From the NCBI GenBank assembly GCA_036804505.1, contig DAIRSI010000012.1, positions 1 to 64,000 of the forward strand: DNA of 64,000 bases, read 5' to 3'. Source of the stretch: Phocaeicola_A sp036804505 (GTDB lineage Bacteria > Bacteroidota > Bacteroidia > Bacteroidales > Bacteroidaceae). Positions 28,358 through 38,237 of the stretch are shown here, one piece after another (the stretch's first letter is position 1; each line of letters begins with the position of its first letter). The notes beneath the pieces were generated by a model that saw nothing but the letters and a program-made list of their open reading frames with translations, was not told the DNA's origin and searched no databases. Made by a program: the position numbers and the translations under genes.

Positions 28358-31300
28358 ATGAAGATGAAAAGGGCTCTCTCATTCTTATCGTTGGTATTTT
28401 TTTTGGTAATTATTCCTTCGTATGGTGCTTCAAAATTCATGTTTCAGCATTTGGAAGTCCGCAATGGATTATCCAACAGTCAGGTGAACACCATTTTTAA
28501 AGATTCTAAAGGTTATATGTGGTTTGGAACCGCATCCGGGCTTAATAGGTTCGACGGTTATGAATTCAAGGTGTTTTCTTCTTCACCTAGTGATAAGACT
28601 ACGTTACCTGATAATTTTATTCAAACGATACAGGAAGATGGTGACGGTAATTTATGGATTCTCACTGGTGGTGGATATGCCGTTTATAATCCGAGAACGG
28701 AAAGATTTGATCGTGATATCAGGCAAAGAATCTGGAATTGGGGGCTCGATGCCGTTCCCACCATTATTTATATAGATAAATACAAAAATTTCATGTTTTA
28801 TGTGGAAGGCAAGGGCATATATTACCTGCAGCCCAAACAGAAACTGTTATATCCATTTCTCATGGATGGTAAACGGGGTGGTATACCCGGAGGTGTAATT
28901 ACCAGTATGTCCGAATGCAGAGAAGGAGTCGTTGCCATGTACAATGACGGTTCCATGGTTTGCATTAATGGCCAGAAAAGACACATGATGTGGTTTAATA
29001 GAAATTTGGCCGGCACGGCCGCATCTGCCGGAATGACTTATACTTCTTTTGTGGATAAGAAAGACAATATCTGGATATTTAACCCTTATAATCTTTGGAT
29101 TTATAATGTAAGTAAGAATCAGTGGATAAATTCCCTCGAAGAACTAGCTTCACAGTGGGGTATCCATTCTGCTCCCATTCCGCATGATATGGTAAAGTGT
29201 ATCAGTCAGGATATGGCTGGGCGCTATTGGATCGGTACCGACCATTCAGGAGTTATAGTTATTGATCCGTCTCAGAAGTCTATTTTGAATTTGCAACATA
29301 ATGAGGGCAATGAACGCAGCATACGCAATAATTCCATAGAATCCCTTTTCACGGATAATGCCGGAATGGTTTGGGTAGGAACGTATAAAAACGGCTTGTC
29401 ATATTATGGAGAAAGTATATTCAAGTTCAATGTGGAGCATGTAGGTGATATTGATTGTATTGCTGAGGATCATAGCGGACGAATCTGGCTGGGTTCCAAC
29501 GGCTCCGGTCTGATTTGCTGGAATATGGCTACCGGAGATAAAAAGTATTATAATAAATCCACCGGATTCACATCTGATGTGGTTGTTTGTACGTTGGTCG
29601 ATCATAGCGGAAAAATCTGGGCAGGAACTTTCTGGGGTGGTCTTGTCTGTGTGAATGGTTCAAGCATTACGACATTCAAGAACAAGCCGGGAGATGCCAA
29701 TTCTTTGGCAAATAACAATGTCTGGGCTCTTGCAGAAGATACCGAAGGTAATATTTGGATAGGAACCTTGGGAGGAGGACTTCAGAAACTCGACACGAAA
29801 ACGGGTTCTTTCACAACCTATAATCAAGCTCGAAACGGCTTGGCCAATGATTATGTAGCTTCCTTATGTTTTGGAAAAGGCAATTCATTATTGATAGGTA
29901 CAGCCGCAGGATTATCTGTGATGGATATGACAACGAAAAGGATTATAACTTATAAAGGTTGCCGAAGAGGTAATACTCCTTTTTCAAACTTGAATATCAA
30001 TCAGGTTTATGAAGATAGCAGAGGACTGATTTGGATAGCAACAAGAGATGGGCTCAATATCTATGATATGAAGTCCGATAGACTTGTGATTCTTAATAAG
30101 GCCCAAGGGTTGGCCAATTCGGTTGCCTGTGGCATTACGGAGGATAAGTCGAAAAACATGTGGGTGACTACGGATGGGGGAGTTTCCAATATTATTGTAG
30201 AGACGGCATCCCAACCGGGCGAATACTCTTTCCGTCCATACAATTACGATGAAATGGATGGCTTGCAGAGCCGTGAATTCAATTTGCGCTCTATTATGAC
30301 GGCTCATGACGGCTCTATAATTATGGGTGGTTTGTATGGTGTGAATATATTTTCGCCGGAGAGCATTAAGTATAATAAGGTGTTGCCGAAAGTGATATTT
30401 ACCGGATTGCAGCTTTTCAATGAAGAGGTGCAAGTTGGCAAGGAATACGATCATAATGTCATTTTGCCTAAAGCTCTGAATGAATTGGATAAGGTTGTCT
30501 TGGATTACTCTCAGAATGTCTTTACCATTACTTTTGCTTCGGACAATTATAATCTGCCAGAGAAAATGCAGTACATGTATAAGTTGGACGGATTCAACGA
30601 CGACTGGCTCATCTGCAAGGCTTCCATGCATCGCGTTACATTTACAAACCTTGCTCCCGGAACCTATACTTTGCGCGTGAAGGCTGTGAATGGTGATGGA
30701 TACGGAAGCAATGAAGAGAGTTTACTGACCATTGTGATACGTCCGCCATTCTGGTTATCTATTTGGGCTTATATCATTTATGCCATTCTGATAGGAGTAG
30801 GAATTTGGTACTATAGAAAAATGATGAAGAAGCGTGAAGAATCACGTTTCAATATGGAACAGGTTAAGCGTGAAGCTGAAAAGAATCATGAAGTTGACGA
30901 TATGAAGCTTCGGTTCTTCACCAATATAAGTCATGAACTGAGAACACCTTTGACTTTGATAATTTCTCCGCTGGCAAGCCTGATAAAGGAGGAGACGGAT
31001 GACCGAAAGAAACAAAGTCTGCTCATGATTCATAGGAATGCCATTCGTTTGCTGAATATGGTCAACCAGCTTCTTGATTTTAGAAAGACGGATGTCCATG
31101 GGTTGCAGTTGAATCTGCTGAATGGTGAGATAGTGAATTATGTACGAAATATTTGTACGACGTTCAATGAACTTAGCTATAAGAAAGGCATCATATTGAC
31201 GTTCTCTTCAAAGGTGAAGCAATTGATGATGTCATTTGATGATGACAAGATTGGCAAGATTGTATCGAATTTGTTGTCGAATGCATTCAAGTTCACTCCA

Positions 31301-32644
31301 GAAGGAGGGAGCGTAGATGTTTCTTTGAATATCCTGCCTACAACTCCGAGCAATCCTACCGAAACTTTGGAAATCAGAGTAGCCGATACTGGTATTGGAG
31401 TGGCTGATGCCGACAAGGAAAAAATATTTGATCGGTTCTATCAGGCTAAAACAACCGAATCACAATTGTTTGGAGGAAGCGGTGTGGGTCTGAATCTCGT
31501 TCGTGAATTTGCCACTCTCCATGGTGGTGCGGCTCGTGTGGTCGATAATGATGGCGGAGGAAGCGTGTTCATTGTAACAATTCCAATCAGACATCTTAAC
31601 AATATCGGTAAAGTCAAGGATGAATTCATAGGAACTCCTTCAGAAGAAAAGAAACCGGAAGATTCGGAACCTGAAATCCAAAAAGAAATTGTTGAAAAAG
31701 AACCGGAAGAAAATCTTGAAGGCGAGATTGTCGAAAAAGAATCCGATATGGAAGAAGCTGTTCGTCCGGAACAGAACGAAGAAGATGCAGAAGTGGAAAC
31801 CGAAGGTATCAAGGAAGTGATAACTAGAGATTCTGTGCCCGTTGGCGATGATATTCCATTGATTCCTATTCAAGGGAAGCCAAAAGTCTTGATAGTAGAT
31901 GATAATTCTGACTTTCTGGATTTCATGAAGGATAGTCTTAAGCTTGATTACAACGTGAAAGTTGCTCATGACGGTTTGGAGGCTTGGAATTTGATAAAGG
32001 AAATCAATCCTGATATTATTCTGAGCGATGTGATGATGCCAGGAATGAATGGAAACGAACTTTGCCAGAAAGTCAAGTCGGACAAGGATACGGAGAATAT
32101 TCCGTTTATTCTGCTCACTGCACGTTTGGCAGAAGAACATAGAATAGAAGGCTTGACGGATGGTGCCGACGATTATATAACAAAACCATTCAATATGGAT
32201 ATCTTGACCTTAAGGATGAACAAACTTCTGCAGTGGCACAATTCGGTGAAGGAAATTCCAGATGAAGGCATGCATAAGATAGAACCGACACCTTCGGACA
32301 TTGTCATTACTTCCATGGATCAGAAACTGGTGCAGAATGCAACCCGCTTCGTTGAGGAGAACATCTCACGCAACGATTTGTCTGTAGAGGAAATGAGTAG
32401 GGCTTTGGGAATGAGTCGAGTGCATTTGTATAAGAAACTGGTGGCCATTACCGGAAAGACCCCGATTGAATTCATTCGGGTGATTCGATTGAAACGGGCC
32501 GCACAGCTGTTGCGTGAGAGTCAACAGAATGTATCCGAGATTGCATATCAGGTTGGATTCAACAATCCAAAATATTTCAGGAAGTATTTTAAAGATGAAT
32601 ATGGAGTACTTCCTTCTGTATATCAGGAGAAAGAGGGGGTATAA
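28358..32644 (+). CDS. Hybrid two-component system sensor/regulator 2
   Basis: A 1428-residue protein with the same order as its upstream neighbour: signal sequence, Reg_prop beta-propellers (GYMWFGTASGL, IWIGTLGGGL, LIWIATRDGL), Y_Y_Y domain, membrane helix near residue 805, histidine kinase (NISHELRTP, His859; HATPase NLLSNAFKFTP), receiver (SDVMMPGMNG, Asp1224) and AraC-type DNA-binding domain. A glutamate-rich stretch of about 55 residues (near 1095-1150) separates the ATPase domain from the receiver, which is absent from the first paralogue. It has its own strong promoter. The GH31-GH2 operon begins about 140 nt downstream and is the most likely target. Confidence 0.95.
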   Translation: MKMKRALSFLSLVFFLVIIPSYGASKFMFQHLEVRNGLSNSQVNTIFKDSKGYMWFGTASGLNRFDGYEFKVFSSSPSDKTTLPDNFIQTIQEDGDGNLWILTGGGYAVYNPRTERFDRDIRQRIWNWGLDAVPTIIYIDKYKNFMFYVEGKGIYYLQPKQKLLYPFLMDGKRGGIPGGVITSMSECREGVVAMYNDGSMVCINGQKRHMMWFNRNLAGTAASAGMTYTSFVDKKDNIWIFNPYNLWIYNVSKNQWINSLEELASQWGIHSAPIPHDMVKCISQDMAGRYWIGTDHSGVIVIDPSQKSILNLQHNEGNERSIRNNSIESLFTDNAGMVWVGTYKNGLSYYGESIFKFNVEHVGDIDCIAEDHSGRIWLGSNGSGLICWNMATGDKKYYNKSTGFTSDVVVCTLVDHSGKIWAGTFWGGLVCVNGSSITTFKNKPGDANSLANNNVWALAEDTEGNIWIGTLGGGLQKLDTKTGSFTTYNQARNGLANDYVASLCFGKGNSLLIGTAAGLSVMDMTTKRIITYKGCRRGNTPFSNLNINQVYEDSRGLIWIATRDGLNIYDMKSDRLVILNKAQGLANSVACGITEDKSKNMWVTTDGGVSNIIVETASQPGEYSFRPYNYDEMDGLQSREFNLRSIMTAHDGSIIMGGLYGVNIFSPESIKYNKVLPKVIFTGLQLFNEEVQVGKEYDHNVILPKALNELDKVVLDYSQNVFTITFASDNYNLPEKMQYMYKLDGFNDDWLICKASMHRVTFTNLAPGTYTLRVKAVNGDGYGSNEESLLTIVIRPPFWLSIWAYIIYAILIGVGIWYYRKMMKKREESRFNMEQVKREAEKNHEVDDMKLRFFTNISHELRTPLTLIISPLASLIKEETDDRKKQSLLMIHRNAIRLLNMVNQLLDFRKTDVHGLQLNLLNGEIVNYVRNICTTFNELSYKKGIILTFSSKVKQLMMSFDDDKIGKIVSNLLSNAFKFTPEGGSVDVSLNILPTTPSNPTETLEIRVADTGIGVADADKEKIFDRFYQAKTTESQLFGGSGVGLNLVREFATLHGGAARVVDNDGGGSVFIVTIPIRHLNNIGKVKDEFIGTPSEEKKPEDSEPEIQKEIVEKEPEENLEGEIVEKESDMEEAVRPEQNEEDAEVETEGIKEVITRDSVPVGDDIPLIPIQGKPKVLIVDDNSDFLDFMKDSLKLDYNVKVAHDGLEAWNLIKEINPDIILSDVMMPGMNGNELCQKVKSDKDTENIPFILLTARLAEEHRIEGLTDGADDYITKPFNMDILTLRMNKLLQWHNSVKEIPDEGMHKIEPTPSDIVITSMDQKLVQNATRFVEENISRNDLSVEEMSRALGMSRVHLYKKLVAITGKTPIEFIRVIRLKRAAQLLRESQQNVSEIAYQVGFNNPKYFRKYFKDEYGVLPSVYQEKEGV

Positions 32645-32687
32645 CAAATCATATCTATTACAGAAACATTTTAAACTGTCAGAATAC

Positions 32688-32731
32688 AAAACGGACCTTT
32701 TTAAACAACATTAAAAAGGTCCGTTTCTTTT
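32688..32731 (+). terminator. Intrinsic terminator after hybrid system 2
   Basis: A 16 bp stem (AAACGGACCTTTTTAA / TTAAAAAGGTCCGTTT) with a 6 nt loop, followed by CTTTTTATT. Confidence 0.75.
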
Positions 32732-32740
32732 TATTCTTTT

Positions 32741-32748
32741 TAATTTTG
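32741..32748 (+). promoter_or_regulatory. -7 box of the GH31-GH2 operon
   Basis: TAATTTTG, 34 nt before the ATG at 32782, directly after the terminator of the regulator gene. The -33 region is taken up by the terminator and is poor, consistent with activator control. Confidence 0.45.
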
Positions 32749-32781
32749 CATAGTTTGAAATTTATCTTAAATGTAATAAAT

Positions 32782-35643
32782 ATGAGAATCTTATTATTGT
32801 GTATTTTATTTTTGTTGCCTTTTGGGACCTATGCTGAAAATGCAGTGGTCCGTACTCCTGAAGGCGTTGTGGTGACTATACCCAAGAAAGGCCCTGCGAG
32901 CGTGAAAAAGGTGCGTATTCAGGTCATGAATGAAAAGGTCATTCGTGTAAGTGCCACTCCCAATGATTTCTTTTCAAAAGCTCAAAGTCTTGTTGTACTT
33001 CCTCAAAACGTGAAAACGGATTTCAATGTAGAAAACAAGAAGACATCTGTCGTAGTTTCAACTTCACAGATTTCAGCTATTGTTGATACAAGTACCGGTC
33101 TCGTCAGTTTCACTGACAAACAAGGAAAGCCTATACTGGAAGAAGACAAATCCGGAGTATCTTTTAAGAAAATAAAAGTAGAAGGAACGGATGGATATAC
33201 AGTACGGGATGTCTTCAAGACTGATGATCAGGAAGCTTTGTATGGATTGGGACAACATCAGGCTGATGAATTCAATTACAAAGGCAAGAATGAGGAACTT
33301 TTCCAGTATAATACCAAAGTATCGGTTCCTTTTGTCATTTCTACCAAGAATTATGGCATTCTATGGGATTGCTATTCCTTGATGCGGTTTGGTGACAAGC
33401 GTCCTTATTCCCAATTGAACCGTATATTCAAATTATATGACAAGGACGGTAAGCCGGGTGCGTTGACGGGTACTTATGTTCCCGATTCCAAATCCGGGAA
33501 GAAAACATTTGTCCGCCGGGAAGATTCCTTGTATTTTGAGAATCTTAAGACTACTCCGAACCTCCCTCGCAAGGAGGTATCCTTGGCAGGAGCCAAAGTA
33601 ACCTACGAAGGGGATTTGGTGGCACCGGAAACGGGTGCATACCATTTTATTCTGTATTATGCAGGCTACATGAAACTCTATGTCAATAATGAATTGAAGG
33701 TAGCAGAACGCTGGCGTACGTCGTGGAATCCCAACAGCTATAAGTTTGTGCTTAATATGCAGGCGGGAAAGAAGGTCCGCATTCGTTTGGAGTGGATTCC
33801 AGATGGCGGTGATTCCTATTGCGGCCTGCGTGCTTTGTCGCCCGTTGCTCCCGAAGAGCAAAACAAACTGGCTATGTGGGCGGAGATGGAAGAACAGTTG
33901 GATTACTATTTCATAGCTGGAAAATCCATGGACGAAGTAATCAGCGGGTATCGTACCCTTACCGGCAAAGCACAAGTCATGCCCAAATGGGCTATGGGAT
34001 TCTGGCAAAGCCGTGACAAATATAGTTCTCAGAATGAACTATTGACCACATTTAAGGAATTCAGAAAACGTCAAATGCCTATTGACAATATTGTTCAGGA
34101 CTGGAGCTATTGGAAGACAGACTCCTGGGGTGATCAGGAATTCGACCGCAGCCGCTATCCGGACCCCAAGGCAATGCTCGACTCCATCCATGCCATGAAC
34201 GGACATCTTATGATTTCAGTATGGCCTAAATTCTATCCTACGACGGATAATTACAAGGCTTTGGATGCAAAGGGATACATCTACAGGCAAGCCATTAAAG
34301 ATGGCTTCCGTGATTGGATTTATCCGGGTTATCTGGGAACTTTCTATGATCCATACAGCAAGGAAGCCCGCACGATGTTCTGGAATCAAATAAACAAAGG
34401 TCTTTATTCAAAGGGTATTGATGCCTGGTGGATGGATGCTTCGGAACCGGATATCATCTCCAATGCCGACATCGATTATCGTAAGAAACTTTGCGGACCT
34501 ACAGCAATGGGGCCGAGTACCAAATATTTCAATACTTATGCTTTGATGAATGCACAGGCAATCTATGAAGGACAGAGGATGGTGAATCCCAATGCCCGTG
34601 TATTTCTTCTGACACGTTCCGGATTTGCCGGTTTGCAACGCTATTCCACAGCTACATGGAGTGGTGATATCGGTTCCCGCTGGGAAGATATGAAAGCTCA
34701 GATATCAGCCGGTTTGAATTATGCCTTGAGTGGTGTTCCCTATTGGACAATGGATATCGGCGGTTATTGCACGGAAGACAGATATGGAGCCGGTCAGAAT
34801 GAATTCGAAAAGACAGGTATCGAGAATGAAGATTTGAAGGAATGGAGAGAGCTGAATGTTCGTTGGCACCAATTCGGTGCTTTAGCACCTCTTTATCGTT
34901 CACACGGCAAGTTCCCATATAGGGAAATCTGGAATGTGGCACCGGAAGATCATCCGGCCTACAAGGCAATTATGGATTGTGCAAAATTACGATATCGGCT
35001 TATGCCATATATCTATACTTTGTCCGGCATGACTCATTTCAATGATTACACCATCATGCGTGCTTTGGCTATGGATTTTGAAAAGGATTCACAGGTCTAC
35101 AATATCAGTGACCAGTATATGTTTGGTCCGTCATTGATGGTTTGTCCGGTATATCAGTACAAAGCCCGTACCCGTACGGTCTATTTCCCTCAATCTGAAG
35201 GTTGGTATGATTTCTATACAGGAAAATATTTGGAAGGAGGACGCGAGATTGTTTACGATGCTCCTTATGAGCGTATGCCGCTCTTTGTGAAAGCCGGTTC
35301 CATTCTTCCTGTAGGACCGAATATTCAGTCCACTGCAGAGTCGAAAGGCGATGATCTTACTTTATATGTATATCGCGGAGCCGATGGATCTTTTACTCTT
35401 TATGAAGACGAGGGTATTAATTATAACTACGAAAAGGGCAGATATTCCATGATTCCAATTCATTACAACGAGAATAACGGTCAATTGGTTATCGGAGCAC
35501 GTCAGGGCGAATTCGACGGTATGCTGAAGGAAAGAGATATCAAGATTATTGCTGTCGGCCAGAACCATGCAGTGCCTTTTGGAGAAGAGAACCAGGTTAA
35601 GACAATTCATTATGCAGGTAACGAATTAACTGTTAATCTATGA
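32782..35643 (+). CDS. GH31 alpha-xylosidase/alpha-glucosidase with PA14 insert
   Basis: A 953-residue protein from the ATG at 32782, which opens the signal peptide (RILLLCILFLLPFGTYA). The N-terminal beta-sandwich (ALYGLGQHQADEFNYKG) contains a PA14-like insertion near residues 225-360 (APETGAYHFILYYAGYMKLYVNNE). The TIM barrel carries the nucleophile Asp552 in WWMDASEPD and the acid/base Asp629 in WSGDIGSRWEDM. PA14-bearing GH31 enzymes of gut Bacteroidetes include xyloglucan alpha-xylosidases, so alpha-xylosidase is the best guess. It overlaps the following GH2 gene (ATGA), so both are made together, in the periplasm. Confidence 0.9.
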   Translation: MRILLLCILFLLPFGTYAENAVVRTPEGVVVTIPKKGPASVKKVRIQVMNEKVIRVSATPNDFFSKAQSLVVLPQNVKTDFNVENKKTSVVVSTSQISAIVDTSTGLVSFTDKQGKPILEEDKSGVSFKKIKVEGTDGYTVRDVFKTDDQEALYGLGQHQADEFNYKGKNEELFQYNTKVSVPFVISTKNYGILWDCYSLMRFGDKRPYSQLNRIFKLYDKDGKPGALTGTYVPDSKSGKKTFVRREDSLYFENLKTTPNLPRKEVSLAGAKVTYEGDLVAPETGAYHFILYYAGYMKLYVNNELKVAERWRTSWNPNSYKFVLNMQAGKKVRIRLEWIPDGGDSYCGLRALSPVAPEEQNKLAMWAEMEEQLDYYFIAGKSMDEVISGYRTLTGKAQVMPKWAMGFWQSRDKYSSQNELLTTFKEFRKRQMPIDNIVQDWSYWKTDSWGDQEFDRSRYPDPKAMLDSIHAMNGHLMISVWPKFYPTTDNYKALDAKGYIYRQAIKDGFRDWIYPGYLGTFYDPYSKEARTMFWNQINKGLYSKGIDAWWMDASEPDIISNADIDYRKKLCGPTAMGPSTKYFNTYALMNAQAIYEGQRMVNPNARVFLLTRSGFAGLQRYSTATWSGDIGSRWEDMKAQISAGLNYALSGVPYWTMDIGGYCTEDRYGAGQNEFEKTGIENEDLKEWRELNVRWHQFGALAPLYRSHGKFPYREIWNVAPEDHPAYKAIMDCAKLRYRLMPYIYTLSGMTHFNDYTIMRALAMDFEKDSQVYNISDQYMFGPSLMVCPVYQYKARTRTVYFPQSEGWYDFYTGKYLEGGREIVYDAPYERMPLFVKAGSILPVGPNIQSTAESKGDDLTLYVYRGADGSFTLYEDEGINYNYEKGRYSMIPIHYNENNGQLVIGARQGEFDGMLKERDIKIIAVGQNHAVPFGEENQVKTIHYAGNELTVNL

Positions 35644-38165
35644 AATCAAGAAACAAAACATTTTTCATAATATTGTTTTTAAGTTTAACAAGTGCATTGG
35701 CAGCCAGCGGGGAGAATGTTTTCTCCCCGCGCCAATGTTACAGCTTCGATTCCGGATGGAGATTTTTTTTAGGGAATACAGATTCTTTGAAAGTAATCAA
35801 TAGCGGTTATAATGATTCGGCATGGAGGTTGCTTGACCTTCCGCATGATTGGGCCATCGAAGGGGATTTCGATATCCATAATCCTTCCGGAACGGGCGGA
35901 GGTGCTCTTCCAGGCGGTTTGGGCTGGTATAGAAAGACTTTTCGTCCCGACGCTTCACAGCAAGGCAAGCGTTTCTTTTTGCGTTTTGACGGCGTTTATA
36001 TGAACAGCGAAGTCTTTTTGAACGGACATTCGCTTGGCATCCGTCCCAATGGATATGTTTCTTTTGAATACGATTTGACACCTTACCTGAGATTTGGAAA
36101 GGATAATGTCATTACAGTGAGAGTGGACAACAGCAGACAGCCTAATTCCCGCTGGTATTCGGGATGCGGAATCTACCGGCATGTGTGGATTACAACAACT
36201 TCACCCGTGCACGTGGCCTTATGGGGAAGCCATATCACTACAACCGCGCTCGATGTCCGACAGGCAATACTGAAAGTGCAGACAACCTTAAAAAACGAAA
36301 ACAAATACCAGGGAAAAGTGCAACTGTCAACTGAAATTAAGGACAGAAAAGGGCAGGTTGTGGCTTCATCCCAATCCGAAACGGAAATGAACGGTGAGTC
36401 AGAAAAGGTCATCGATCAAACTTTGACTCTGAAAAATCCCAATCTGTGGAATTTGCAGAATCCTTATCTTTATACGGTCAGCACCCAAGTGAAACAACAA
36501 GGAAAAACGGTTGATGAATACGAAAGCCGGACAGGTTTGCGTACTTTCCGTTTCGATGCCCGCAAAGGATTTTTTCTAAACGGCACGCCCGTGAAGATTA
36601 ATGGTGTGTGCCTGCATCATGATTTGGGATGTCTGGGCTCTGCAGTGAACAAGAGTGCCATAGAACGCCAGTTAAGGATATTGAAGGAAATGGGTTGCAA
36701 CGGCATCCGTTGTTCCCATAATCCGCCCGCACCGGAATTGCTTGATTTATGTGACAGCATGGGCTTCATCGTGATGGATGAAGCTTTCGATATGTGGCAC
36801 CGCAGGAAGAGTACCTATGATTATGCCAATTATTTCGACCGCTGGTACGAGAAAGACTTGACGTCACTAGTGGTTCGCGACAGGAATCATCCCTCTGTCT
36901 TCATGTGGAATATTGGAAATGAAGTCTTGGAGCAATGGAGTGATGCCAATGCGGATACACTCGACTTGCAGCAAGCCAATCTGATATTGAACTTCGGGCA
37001 TGATGCTCAGACATTGGCCAATGGCAAAGAAATGAGTGTAAACTCATTGTTGTGCCGCAAACTCGCTTCCATCGTGAAAGCTTTGGATCCGGACAGGCCC
37101 GTTACCGCGGCTTGCAACGAGCCGGATCCCAAGAACCATCTGTTTCGTTCCCAAGCACTGGATATCATCGGTTACAACTATCATAATTCCTGGTTCGACA
37201 GTGTTCCCAAAAATTTTCCCGATAAGCCTTTCATTGTGACGGAAAGTGTGTCGGCACTGATGACCAGAGGGTATTATTACCAACCCAGTGACCTCATCCA
37301 GCAGTGGCCGGAACGGTGGGACAAGCCATTCCATAACGATACTTTTTCCTGTTCTTCCTTCGATCAATGCCATGTGCCGTGGGGAAATACGCATGAAGAG
37401 ACTTGGGACAAAGTGAAAAACTCCGATTTTATTAGCGGACAATATATTTGGACCGGTTTTGACTATATCGGCGAGCCGACTCCTTTCGGATGGCCTGCGC
37501 GCAGTTCTTATTTCGGTATTGTAGATTTGGCCGGATTTCCCAAGGATGTTTATTACATGTACCAGTCGGAGTGGACAGATAAAGACGTGTTACACGTTTT
37601 CCCGCATTGGAATTGGAAGTCGGGAGAGACCGTTGATGTTTGGGCATATTACAATCATGCCGATGAAGTGGAGCTTTTTCTGAACGGGAAATCTCAAGGA
37701 ATACGTTCAAAGAAAGACCATGAATATCATGTCATGTGGAGATTGGCATACCAGCCCGGAGAGTTGAAAGTTGTTTCCAGAAGAAACGGAAAAGTGGTAA
37801 AAGAACAAATTATCCGTACGGCAGGCGAACCTTCCCGGATAAGACTGACTGCAGACCGCTCTGTCTTAAAAGCGTCTGCATCCGATCTGGCTTTCGTGAC
37901 GGTTGAGATTCTTGATAAGGATGGAAATCTTTGTCCGCTGGCCGACAATCAAATCGAGTTTTATACGGACAATCTATTGAAAGTTAAAGGAGTGGACAAT
38001 GGAAGCCCCATATCACTGGAACGATTTAAAGCATCTTCGAGAAAAGCATTCAACGGAAAATGTCTGGTCGTTTTGCAGAATACTAAGGGAAAAACAGGAG
38101 CAGGAATACTTACCGCAAAGTCAAAAGGACTGCAAAATTGTTCTATAAGTTTAAAAATAAAATAG
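35640..38165 (+). CDS. GH2 beta-galactosidase-like enzyme, secreted
   Basis: An 841-residue GH2 enzyme with a signal peptide (KTFFIILFLSLTSALAASG). Domains: jelly-roll (WRLLDLPHDWAIEGDF, FLNGHSLGIRPNGY), Ig-like, TIM barrel with CSHNPPAPELLDLCD, the acid/base Glu428 in WNIGNEVLEQ and the nucleophile Glu535 in IVTESVSAL, then DUF4982-like and Ig-like C-terminal domains. Its start codon overlaps the stop of the GH31 gene. A beta-galactosidase paired with an alpha-xylosidase would fit removal of galactosyl-xylosyl side chains of xyloglucan, but the endo-glucanase and SusC/D partners are not in this window. Confidence 0.9.
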   Translation: MKSRNKTFFIILFLSLTSALAASGENVFSPRQCYSFDSGWRFFLGNTDSLKVINSGYNDSAWRLLDLPHDWAIEGDFDIHNPSGTGGGALPGGLGWYRKTFRPDASQQGKRFFLRFDGVYMNSEVFLNGHSLGIRPNGYVSFEYDLTPYLRFGKDNVITVRVDNSRQPNSRWYSGCGIYRHVWITTTSPVHVALWGSHITTTALDVRQAILKVQTTLKNENKYQGKVQLSTEIKDRKGQVVASSQSETEMNGESEKVIDQTLTLKNPNLWNLQNPYLYTVSTQVKQQGKTVDEYESRTGLRTFRFDARKGFFLNGTPVKINGVCLHHDLGCLGSAVNKSAIERQLRILKEMGCNGIRCSHNPPAPELLDLCDSMGFIVMDEAFDMWHRRKSTYDYANYFDRWYEKDLTSLVVRDRNHPSVFMWNIGNEVLEQWSDANADTLDLQQANLILNFGHDAQTLANGKEMSVNSLLCRKLASIVKALDPDRPVTAACNEPDPKNHLFRSQALDIIGYNYHNSWFDSVPKNFPDKPFIVTESVSALMTRGYYYQPSDLIQQWPERWDKPFHNDTFSCSSFDQCHVPWGNTHEETWDKVKNSDFISGQYIWTGFDYIGEPTPFGWPARSSYFGIVDLAGFPKDVYYMYQSEWTDKDVLHVFPHWNWKSGETVDVWAYYNHADEVELFLNGKSQGIRSKKDHEYHVMWRLAYQPGELKVVSRRNGKVVKEQIIRTAGEPSRIRLTADRSVLKASASDLAFVTVEILDKDGNLCPLADNQIEFYTDNLLKVKGVDNGSPISLERFKASSRKAFNGKCLVVLQNTKGKTGAGILTAKSKGLQNCSISLKIK

Positions 38166-38179
38166 AAAAACGTAAAAAA

Positions 38180-38210
38180 TTGTTTTTTTTAGAAAAAATA
38201 TTTATATTTG
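38180..38210 (+). promoter_or_regulatory. Promoter of the aquaporin gene
   Basis: TTG at 38180-38182, 20 nt spacer, TATATTTG at 38203-38210, 27 nt before the ATG at 38238. Confidence 0.55.
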
Positions 38211-38237
38211 CTAATAAATTATCATAAATATACTATT

